From Acidimicrobiia bacterium UBA6912 (GTDB lineage: Bacteria > Actinomycetota > Acidimicrobiia > Spongiisociales > UBA5794): a stretch of 7,331 nt of DNA. The stretch lies in assembly GCA_002450985.1 (NCBI GenBank), contig DKBA01000283.1, positions 1,208 to 8,538 of the forward strand, written 5' to 3'. The notes below the pieces were generated by a model, which saw nothing but the letters and a program-made list of their open reading frames with translations, did not search any database and was not told the DNA's origin. This document shows, piece after piece, positions 1 to 5,115 of the stretch; the stretch's first letter is position 1, and each line of letters opens with the position of its first letter. Made by a program: the position numbers and the translations under genes.

Positions 1-543
1 GGCCACCAGCTCCTCGGCCGGCCGGCGGACGAGCTCCGGGACCCCGATCAACGCTCGGCCGAAGACCACCCCGATCATGTGGCTGCCGACGAGGGCGAGC
101 CGCAGCCGGGCATCGGGGAGGTCGGTCAGGCTCTCGGCGTGGCGCAGCAACACTCTGTCGACGAACTCTCGCATCATGCGGGCGGCGGCCTCGTTGGTGG
201 CGGCGGCCCGCAACAGCGACAGCGGAGCGGAGCCGGGCACGTCGATGAGCGAGAGGTAGAAGCGGACGATCCGCTCCCCCATCTCTTCCCGCGGCCCCGC
301 CGAGATCGCCGCCAGGAACAGCCGCGGGCTGACCGGGAACTCGTGGGCCGCCGCAAAGAGCTCCTCCTTGGTCCCGAAGTGGTGGTGCACCAATGCCGGA
401 TCGACGTCTGCCGCGGCCGCGATGGAACGGATGGTCGCCCGGTCGAACCCGACCTCACCGAAGCGATTGCGGGCGGCGGTGAGGATGGTGCGACGGGTCA
501 CCTCGGGATCGCCGGGCCGTCTGCCGGTTCGTCCGCCGCTCAC
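1..543 (-). CDS. TetR-family transcriptional repressor, 3' end cut by window edge
   Basis: A DNA-binding repressor that probably controls the transporter genes in front of it. The 181 residues present begin at GTG 543, which shares a GTGA overlap with the stop of the upstream ATPase gene. Residues about 15-60 form the TetR helix-turn-helix: R-T-I-L-T-A-A near 18-24, then A-T-I-R-S-I-A-A-A-A-D-V with the recognition helix P-A-L-V-H-H-H-F-G-T-K-E-E-L at about 49-62. The rest is a helical ligand-binding and dimerisation domain. Its G-S-H-M-I-G-V-V-F-G-R-A-L and P-E-L segments recall the TetR_C_16-type C-terminal domain. The family usually has 190-220 residues, so only a short tail is missing. 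As last gene of the operon it would be co-expressed with the pump it regulates, the usual arrangement for autoregulated drug-efflux operons. The effector is unknown. E. coli pairs TetR-type CecR with ybhGFSR in a comparable way. Confidence 0.93.
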   Translation of the reverse strand, partial: MSGGRTGRRPGDPEVTRRTILTAARNRFGEVGFDRATIRSIAAAADVDPALVHHHFGTKEELFAAAHEFPVSPRLFLAAISAGPREEMGERIVRFYLSLIDVPGSAPLSLLRAAATNEAAARMMREFVDRVLLRHAESLTDLPDARLRLALVGSHMIGVVFGRALIGVPELVRRPAEELVA

Positions 544-1373
544 GACCCGATCACGACCATCGTCTCATCGAGCGTCGCCGGCACCACCCGCACAGTCGCC
601 TCGATCCCCGCCCGACGCAGCTCACCGGCGACGACGTCTGGCGGCTCCGCCAGCACCCGGACGGCCCGACCGGCGAGCGCGATCCTCCTGTCCGTGCGAT
701 CGAGGAGCTCGAACGCCTCCGCCCAGCGGTCGGCGACCACCTCGACGGCGGTCCGGCCGGCGACGATGTCGGACAGCGAACCGTGGGCGGCCACGACGCC
801 TTGCGCCATCAGCACCAGCCGATCCGCCTGCGCCGCCTCGTCCATGTAGTGGGTCGACACCAGCACTGCGGCGCCCGCCTCGGCTCGGGCCCTGATCATG
901 TCCCAGAGGCCGGCCCGCGCCAGGGGCGACACCCCCGACGTCGGCTCGTCGAGGATGAGCAGCTCGGGGTCGTGCTCGATGGCGGCGAGGAAGGCGACGC
1001 GGCGTTGGACCCCGAGCGGCAGCTCGCCGATCAGACCGTCCGGCGTCGCCCCGTCGTCCGGCGCCGCCGAGAACACGTCTGCCCAGAACTCCAGGTTCTC
1101 ATTGGCCGTCAGGTCGCGGTAGAGACCCAGATTCTGCGGGACGTAGCCGACCCGGTGTCGCCGCTCCCGAGTCGGAGGCTCCCCGAAGAGCCGGATGTGA
1201 CCGGCGGTCGGCTGCAGCAACCCGAGGAGCATCCGGATCAGCGTCGTCTTGCCCGCGCCATTTGCGCCGATCAGCCCCACGACCTCCCCGGCGGCGACAT
1301 CGAGATCGACGCCGTCAACCGCGGCGAACGAGCCGAACAGCCTCGTCACGCCCCGGGCGGCCACGGGCCTCAC
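540..1373 (-). CDS. ABC transporter ATP-binding protein, YbhF C-half type (degenerate signature)
   Basis: Cytoplasmic ATPase subunit (277 residues) of an ABC-2 type exporter. It has Walker A G-A-N-G-A-G-K-T-T at 36-44, Q-loop Y-V-P-Q with Q80, Walker B L-L-I-L-D-E-P with catalytic E143, D-loop S-G-V-S-P, and switch H175 in S-T-H-Y-M-D-E-A. The signature is not LSGGQ but L-P-L-G-V-Q at 118-123. This is the form I recall from the second ATPase domain of E. coli YbhF. The helical segment between Q-loop and signature is about 12 residues shorter than in the neighbouring ATPase. The ORF stays open to 1475, but the extra residues are Arg-rich and lie inside the upstream gene. GTG 1373 overlaps that gene's stop as GTGA and starts directly before the ATPase fold, so I chose it. 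It is expected to pair with the ATPase at 1370-2176. The substrate is not readable from sequence; drug or lipid efflux is an inference from family. Confidence 0.95.
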   Translation of the reverse strand: MRPVAARGVTRLFGSFAAVDGVDLDVAAGEVVGLIGANGAGKTTLIRMLLGLLQPTAGHIRLFGEPPTRERRHRVGYVPQNLGLYRDLTANENLEFWADVFSAAPDDGATPDGLIGELPLGVQRRVAFLAAIEHDPELLILDEPTSGVSPLARAGLWDMIRARAEAGAAVLVSTHYMDEAAQADRLVLMAQGVVAAHGSLSDIVAGRTAVEVVADRWAEAFELLDRTDRRIALAGRAVRVLAEPPDVVAGELRRAGIEATVRVVPATLDETMVVIGS

Positions 1374-2176
1374 GACGTCGCCTCGTTGGCGACGAGCTCG
1401 GCGACGATCGCCGCGTCCTCGAGCGTCACCTGCCCGTCCGGGACAGCGGGGCCGGCGGGATCCCATTGCCGCCACCGGCTACCGTGCCGCCAGGCGTGCT
1501 CGGGATCCGTCGGTTGGTCGACACCGACGACCGAGCCGGGGACTGCGGCGACGATGCCGGCGGGAGCGCCCGATGCCAGTACCCGACCCTGGTGCAGCAA
1601 GAGCACCTCGCCTGCGCGTTCCGCCTCATCGAGGTAGCTCGTGGCGAGCACCACGGCCGCTCCCCCGGCCGCAGCGCCGGCGATGAGCCTCCACAGGTCC
1701 ATGCGACTCACCGGATCGAGCCCCGTCGTCACCTCGTCGAGCACGAGCAACGCCGGCTCGGGGAGCAGCGCCATGGAGCCGGCGAGCTTGCGCCGCTGCC
1801 CTCCCGACAGCTCCCGGGCGAGCCGGTCGGGGAACTGGTCGAGCCCGACACGGGTGAGCAGCTCCTTCGCCAGGTCACGCCAGGATCGCAGCCGGTAGGC
1901 CGCGGCGATGAACTCCATGTTCTCTTCGACCGACAGGTCGCCGAACACGCCGCCCGCCGGCGGCACGTAGCCGGTCCGACCCGGCGGGGGAAGCCGTACC
2001 TCCCCGGTCGCCTCCAGCTTGAGGCCGGCGAGCACCCGCAGCAGCGTGGTCTTGCCCGCCCCGTCGCCGCCGACGACGCAGTGCACCGCGCCGGGCTCGA
2101 TGGTCATGTCGACGTGTGAAAGTGCGACCGTGCCCCCAAAGCACACCGTCACGTCGTGCACCGACCACGTCGTCAT
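1370..2176 (-). CDS. ABC transporter ATP-binding protein, YbhF N-half type (Q-loop and switch His lost)
   Basis: Second nucleotide-binding subunit (268 residues) of the same exporter. It has Walker A G-G-D-G-A-G-K-T-T at 36-44, a canonical signature L-S-G-G-Q-R-R-K at 123-130, Walker B L-L-V-L-D-E-V with E148, and D-loop T-G-L-D-P. Two normally conserved catalytic positions differ. The Q-loop reads Y-V-P-P, with Pro73 for Gln. The switch position reads A-T-S-Y-L-D-E-A, with Ser180 for His. Both substitutions are clear in the DNA (CCG and AGC codons) without any frame disturbance. From memory, first ATPase domains of the YbhF/RbbA group also lack this His, so it is probably family-wide rather than decay. 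ATG 2176 overlaps the permease stop as ATGA, and the stop overlaps the next ATPase start as GTGA, which implies translational coupling. The C-terminal 60 residues are a Trp/Pro-rich extension with no motif I recognise. Confidence 0.95.
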   Translation of the reverse strand: MTTWSVHDVTVCFGGTVALSHVDMTIEPGAVHCVVGGDGAGKTTLLRVLAGLKLEATGEVRLPPPGRTGYVPPAGGVFGDLSVEENMEFIAAAYRLRSWRDLAKELLTRVGLDQFPDRLARELSGGQRRKLAGSMALLPEPALLVLDEVTTGLDPVSRMDLWRLIAGAAAGGAAVVLATSYLDEAERAGEVLLLHQGRVLASGAPAGIVAAVPGSVVGVDQPTDPEHAWRHGSRWRQWDPAGPAVPDGQVTLEDAAIVAELVANEATS

Positions 2177-3228
2177 GCGGGCAGCGGCTCCAGCTCGCCC
2201 GGCTCGATTTCACCCGTCTGCTTCGGGGCGAGATCACGGCGGAATCGGAGAATCGCCAGCACGAAGATGACGGCAGCCATCAGCCCGAGGATCGCCAATG
2301 GCCATGCCAGCGCCCCCGCAGACGACCCTTTCAGGAACACCCCCCGCATACCCATCACGAAGTACGTGAGTGGGAGCAGGTAGCCGATCCACCGGACACC
2401 CGCCGCCATCGAGTCGAGGGGGAAGATCATCCCCGACAGCATCACCTGCGGGAGCAGCACCATGATGGCGAGCTGGATCGCCTCGCCCTGGCTCTTCGAG
2501 ACGGTGGAGATCAGCACACCGAGACCGAGGACGACGAAGAGGTACACGAGCGCAAAGGCGGCGAACAGCAGGACCGAGCCGCGAAACGGGACGTCGAAGA
2601 CGAGGATTCCCACCGTGGTGATCACGGTCATGTCGATCACGGCCACCGCGAAGTACGGTGCGATCTTGCCGACGATCACGTCGACCGACCGCAGCGGCGT
2701 CACGGCGAGCTGTTCGAGCGTTCCCTGCTCCCGCTCGCGCACGACCCCGAGGCTCGTGATCACCGTGCCCACGAAGAGGAGGATCAGCCCGATGAGCGCC
2801 GGGACCATCACAGCCGACGTGCTGAGGTCGGGGTTGAAGAGCACCTCGACCTGGGCGCCGGCGGGGAGACTGTCGGTCCGACGCAGCGCCGACTGCGCGA
2901 TGAAGAGTTGCGTGCCGTCGACGAGAACGGTCGGTGGCGAGCCGGTGACGATCGCCACCTCGGCCTTGGAGTCCGTCAGCAGTCGGACCGCCTGGTCCTT
3001 CGTGCCGGCAGGGTCCGTGACCACCACATCGAAGGTCGACGGCAGACCTCCCGCAACGACGGTGGCGTTCGGTCCCACCACCGCGGTTGCGATGTCGGAC
3101 ACGTCGAAGCGGGCGGCGTAGCCGAAGACGATCAGCAGCATCACCGGCAGCCCGACCATCAGGGCGACGGTGCGACGATCGCGCCGCATCTGCCGGAACT
3201 CCTTGACGATCATCGCCTTCACGGCCAC
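2173..3228 (-). CDS. ABC-2 type transporter permease (YbhS/YbhR-like)
   Basis: Membrane subunit (351 residues) of the exporter and first gene of the operon. It opens with an amphipathic K-E-F-R-Q-M-R-R-D-R-R segment, then TM1 at about 21-38. An extracytoplasmic domain spans about 41-138. Five further hydrophobic segments lie near 141-162, 187-211, 219-242, 250-271 and 309-328. The conserved cytoplasmic loop R-E-R-E-Q-G-T-L-E-Q-L-A-V-T-P (164-178) and the P-L-T-Y-F motif near 286 mark the ABC2_membrane_3 group that includes YbhS, YbhR and drug or lipid exporters. The frame stays open to TTG 3288, but that would cross the promoter. I chose GTG 3228 because GAAGAG lies 7 nt before it. GTG 3222 and ATG 3213 are alternatives. 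Only one permease is seen for two different ATPases, so a permease homodimer is likely unless a second permease lies beyond the left edge. Confidence 0.94.
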   Translation of the reverse strand: MAVKAMIVKEFRQMRRDRRTVALMVGLPVMLLIVFGYAARFDVSDIATAVVGPNATVVAGGLPSTFDVVVTDPAGTKDQAVRLLTDSKAEVAIVTGSPPTVLVDGTQLFIAQSALRRTDSLPAGAQVEVLFNPDLSTSAVMVPALIGLILLFVGTVITSLGVVREREQGTLEQLAVTPLRSVDVIVGKIAPYFAVAVIDMTVITTVGILVFDVPFRGSVLLFAAFALVYLFVVLGLGVLISTVSKSQGEAIQLAIMVLLPQVMLSGMIFPLDSMAAGVRWIGYLLPLTYFVMGMRGVFLKGSSAGALAWPLAILGLMAAVIFVLAILRFRRDLAPKQTGEIEPGELEPLPA

Positions 3229-3235
3229 CCCACAA

Positions 3236-3241
3236 CTCTTC
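3236..3241 (-). promoter_or_regulatory. Likely ribosome binding site of the permease gene
   Basis: On the minus strand GAAGAG stands 7 nt before GTG 3228. It is a partial match to the anti-Shine-Dalgarno complement and the reason for choosing this start over GTG 3222, which has only a GGGGTGG run, or ATG 3213, whose GAAGG is too close. It is the only purine-rich site with reasonable spacing that I found at the head of a transcription unit in this window. Confidence 0.45.
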
Positions 3242-3244
3242 GGA

Positions 3245-3278
3245 CGTTGAATTCGTAGAAATCTACACGCGTTGAATT
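3245..3278. repeat. 9-bp direct repeat flanking a short dyad in the operon promoter
   Basis: CGTTGAATT occurs at 3245-3253 and again at 3270-3278, 25 bp apart. Between the copies is the small dyad GTAGA-AA-TCTAC (3256-3266 region). In such GC-rich DNA an exact AT-containing 9-mer repeated within one promoter is unlikely by chance. It could be a pair of half-sites for a regulator, but no binding protein can be assigned. Confidence 0.5.
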
Positions 3279-3288
3279 TGGCCCGCAA
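3260..3288 (-). promoter_or_regulatory. Promoter of the ABC transporter-tetR operon
   Basis: Reading the minus strand, TTGCGG (3288-3283) and TAGATT (3265-3260) are separated by exactly 17 bp. These are reasonable -35 and -10 boxes for a housekeeping sigma factor. Transcription would begin near 3253, giving a leader of about 25 nt that contains GAAGAG before GTG 3228. The stretch is strikingly AT-rich for this genome. Its presence suggests that the transporter operon has its own promoter rather than depending on read-through from rex, which ends about 106 bp upstream. Confidence 0.6.
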
Positions 3289-3293
3289 CGCGT
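3267..3293. promoter_or_regulatory. Inverted repeat over -35 and spacer, candidate TetR operator
   Basis: ACGCGTTG (3267-3274) is matched exactly by its reverse complement CAACGCGT (3286-3293), with an 11-nt spacer. The 27-bp dyad covers the -35 box and most of the spacer of the operon promoter. A bound dimer there would block RNA polymerase. The operon ends in a TetR-family gene, so autoregulation through this site is the natural guess. The same dyad could form a weak stem-loop after rex, but it has no U-tract and so is a poor terminator. Confidence 0.5.
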
Positions 3294-3334
3294 CGTGAGA
3301 GCAGTGAGAGGCGATGGTGATGCGCTGGGCCCGC

Positions 3335-3958
3335 TCAGTCCTGCTGCTTCAGGTGGTACGTGAGGATCTGAAGCTCGGTGGAGAGATCGACGCGGCGGAT
3401 CTCGACGCCCTCGGGCACGTCGATGATGGCGGGCGCGAAGTTGAGGATCGAGCGGACGCCCGCCCTGGTGAGCCGGTCCGCCACCTCCTGGGCCGCCCAC
3501 GACGGCGTTGCGATGATGCCGATGGACACGCTGCGGCCGGTGACGATGGCCTCGAGGTCGTCGATCGACTCCACCTCGTGCCCGGCGACCTCGCTTCCCA
3601 CCTTGCCGCGATCGGCGTCGAGCACGGCCGCGACCTGGAAGCCCCACGCCGCAAAGCCGCCGTAGTTGGCGAGCGCGCTGCCGAGATTCCCGGCGCCGAC
3701 GATCACGACGCCGTAATCGTGGGTGAGGCCGAGCGCCTTGCGGATCTGGTCACGCAGCTCGGCGATGCGATAGCCGACGCCCCGCGTCCCGTGCGACCCG
3801 AGGTAGGAGAGGTCCTTGCGCACCTGGGCGGAGTTGACCCCTGCCAGGGCGGCCAGCTGCTCAGACGAGCAGGTGGTCTGAGTCGACGGCAGCGCGGCGA
3901 GGGTGCGCAGGTACACGGGTAAACGCGACACCGTGGCGCCTGGGAGAGTTGCCTTCAC
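3335..3958 (-). CDS. rex: Redox-sensing transcriptional repressor Rex
   Basis: A 207-residue repressor that reads the NADH/NAD+ ratio and releases DNA when NADH binds, controlling respiratory and fermentative genes. The N-terminal winged helix includes R-L-P-V-Y-L-R-T-L (12-20), the recognition segment G-V-N-S-A-Q-V-R-K-D-L-S-Y-L-G (40-54) and the wing G-T-R-G-V-G-Y (57-63). The Rossmann domain follows with V-G-A-G-N-L-G (87-93), an acidic strand end L-D-A-D (113-116), I-I-A-T-P (148-152), I-L-N-F-A-P (171-176) and the swapped C-terminal helix D-L-S-T-E-L-Q-I-L. Length and motifs are standard for the family. Start GTG 3958 lies just before the conserved T-x-S-R-L-P; GTG 3931 is a shorter alternative. 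In many actinobacteria rex is followed by hemA; here an exporter operon follows instead. No full Rex operator (TTGTG-N8-CACAA type) was found in the window. Confidence 0.97.
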   Translation of the reverse strand: MKATLPGATVSRLPVYLRTLAALPSTQTTCSSEQLAALAGVNSAQVRKDLSYLGSHGTRGVGYRIAELRDQIRKALGLTHDYGVVIVGAGNLGSALANYGGFAAWGFQVAAVLDADRGKVGSEVAGHEVESIDDLEAIVTGRSVSIGIIATPSWAAQEVADRLTRAGVRSILNFAPAIIDVPEGVEIRRVDLSTELQILTYHLKQQD

Positions 3959-3972
3959 GGTGGGCGAGACTA
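3959..3972 (-). promoter_or_regulatory. Possible -10 box of a leaderless rex transcript
   Basis: On the minus strand TAGTCT (3972-3967) lies 8 nt before GTG 3958, and there is no Shine-Dalgarno sequence in between. This fits transcription starting at or near the start codon. No convincing -35 box is visible, so the call rests on spacing and on the same pattern at neighbouring genes. Confidence 0.35.
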
Positions 3973-4001
3973 GTGGAGGGCGGGATGCCCGTATCTCCCG
4001 G

Positions 4002-4013
4002 TACGATGCGCGG
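4002..4013 (+). promoter_or_regulatory. -10 box and leaderless start of the ureohydrolase gene
   Basis: TACGAT at 4002-4007 is followed by six bases and then ATG 4014. The spacing puts the predicted transcript start on the A of the start codon. No Shine-Dalgarno sequence precedes the ATG. The identical TACGAT-6nt-ATG arrangement precedes the gene at 5116. A nested dyad (CGGG-ATG-CCCG at 3981-3991, and CGGGA/TCCCG at 3981-4000) lies just upstream and might be an operator. Confidence 0.5.
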
Positions 4014-5039
4014 ATGGACGACGGCAGACCTCTCCCCGGCGCTGCGGCGCAACGCTCCGGCCCGCCCTACGCCGGCCCGATCACCTGGGACGGCTGCGAC
4101 CTCCTCACCGATCCCGAGCAGCTCGATGCCCGACGCCCCGACGTCGCCGTGGTCGGGGCGCCCTGGGACGACTCGACCACCTACCGGCCCGGCGCCCGGT
4201 TCGGGCCGCGGGCATTGCGTGCCGACGCCTACCAGCCCGGCAATCACCACCTCGACCTCGGGATCACGATCGACGATCACCTCGACATCGTCGACTACGG
4301 CGATGCGATCTGCCCGCCCGGCCTGTGGGAGCCGTCGTTCACGGCGATTCGCGATCGGGTGCACGAGGTGGCGAGCCGCGCCATCGTCCCGGTGGTGCTC
4401 GGCGGCGATCACTCCATCACGTACCCGTCGGCAACCGCCGTCGCCGCCGCCCGGGAGGGCACCGTCGGGATGATCCACTTCGACGCCCACGCCGACACCG
4501 CCGATGCGCTCTACGGCAACCCGGCGAGCCACGGCACACCGATGCGGCGGCTCATCGAGTCGGGCGCCATCGCCGGGCGCAACTTCGTGCAGGTGGGGCT
4601 GCGCGGCTACTGGCCGGGGCCCGAGATCTTCGCCTGGATGGAGGAGCACGGGCTGCGGTGGCACCGTATGGAGGAGATCTGGCAGCGCGGCCTCGCCGCG
4701 GTGATCGACACGGCGATCGCCGAAGCCCTCGACGGCACCGACGCCATCTACCTCTCGGTCGACATCGACGTGCTCGACCCCGGCTACGCCCCCGGCACCG
4801 GGACACCCGAGCCCGGCGGCATGCACCCCGCCGACCTGCTGCGGGCGGTGCGCCTCATCGCGATGGAGACGCCGCTCGTCGCCCTCGACGTCGTCGAGGT
4901 GTCACCCCCCTACGACTGGGCGGCGTCGACGATCAACAACGCCGACAGGGTGATCCGTGAGGTGCTCGCCGCCCTCGCGTGGAAGAAGGCGGGGCGGCCG
5001 CCGCTGCCGCCGGCCGTCACCTCGGATGGACGGCGCTGA
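4014..5039 (+). CDS. Ureohydrolase of the arginase/agmatinase family
   Basis: A 341-residue binuclear metal hydrolase that cleaves a guanidino group to release urea. All six expected metal ligands are present: H133 in G-G-D-H-S-I, D157/H159/D161 in F-D-A-H-A-D, and D250/D252 in S-V-D-I-D-V-L-D-P. Conserved H173 (S-H-G-T-P-M) and E295 (V-V-E-V-S-P) are also there. The fold starts near residue 43 (V-A-V-V-G-A-P-W-D). Length is normal for agmatinase-like enzymes. Automatic annotation would say agmatinase (speB), but D-T-A-D-A-L-Y-G and L-R-G-Y-W-P-G-P-E resemble the guanidinobutyrase/guanidinopropionase and guanidine-hydrolase branches more than E. coli SpeB. Substrate is therefore open. No polyamine, urease or nickel-chaperone gene is in the window to help. 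The frame is open upstream to 3903, but that part overlaps rex and is Arg-rich; ATG 4014 is chosen for its promoter spacing and because the protein alignment starts there. Confidence 0.94.
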   Translation: MDDGRPLPGAAAQRSGPPYAGPITWDGCDLLTDPEQLDARRPDVAVVGAPWDDSTTYRPGARFGPRALRADAYQPGNHHLDLGITIDDHLDIVDYGDAICPPGLWEPSFTAIRDRVHEVASRAIVPVVLGGDHSITYPSATAVAAAREGTVGMIHFDAHADTADALYGNPASHGTPMRRLIESGAIAGRNFVQVGLRGYWPGPEIFAWMEEHGLRWHRMEEIWQRGLAAVIDTAIAEALDGTDAIYLSVDIDVLDPGYAPGTGTPEPGGMHPADLLRAVRLIAMETPLVALDVVEVSPPYDWAASTINNADRVIREVLAALAWKKAGRPPLPPAVTSDGRR

Positions 5040-5103
5040 CGTCGTCGCGCCCGGCCGCAGCAAAGAGAGCACGCCGGCCCTCCCCGAAGCCACCGCCGCC
5101 GGA

Positions 5104-5115
5104 TACGATGGGTGG
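5104..5115 (+). promoter_or_regulatory. -10 box and leaderless start of the membrane protein gene
   Basis: TACGAT (5104-5109), six bases, then ATG 5116. The box and spacing are identical to those of the preceding gene. It lies in the 76-bp gap after the ureohydrolase stop, so this gene can be transcribed on its own even if read-through also occurs. No -35 consensus is evident. Confidence 0.5.

Noticed and set aside
1374..1475. N-terminal extension of the second ATPase
   Set aside because: The 34 extra residues are Arg-rich and lie fully inside the upstream gene; GTG 1373 gives a standard GTGA overlap and a normal ATPase N-terminus.
79..2119. Several plus-strand open frames opposite the TetR and ATPase genes
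   Set aside because: Arg/Pro-rich shadow translations; every stretch is explained by minus-strand genes with conserved motifs.
3231..3235. CACAA beside the permease start as a Rex binding site
   Set aside because: Only one half-site is present; the position where TTGTG should be reads TTCAC, so there is no full Rex operator.
2116..3258. Plus-strand open frame of 380 codons opposite the permease
   Set aside because: It is His/Arg/Asp-rich antisense of the permease. Its low-complexity composition is what GC-rich codons give in the reverse frame, and the minus strand has clear ABC-2 motifs.
3930..3960. TTCAC next to the rex start as an autoregulatory Rex site
   Set aside because: No matching half-site at the required distance, and the bases are explained as the first codons of rex.
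3861..4826. Minus-strand open frame of 321 codons opposite the ureohydrolase
   Set aside because: It has no recognisable domain and is rich in Gly, Val and Arg. It overlaps a gene with all catalytic motifs and part of rex.
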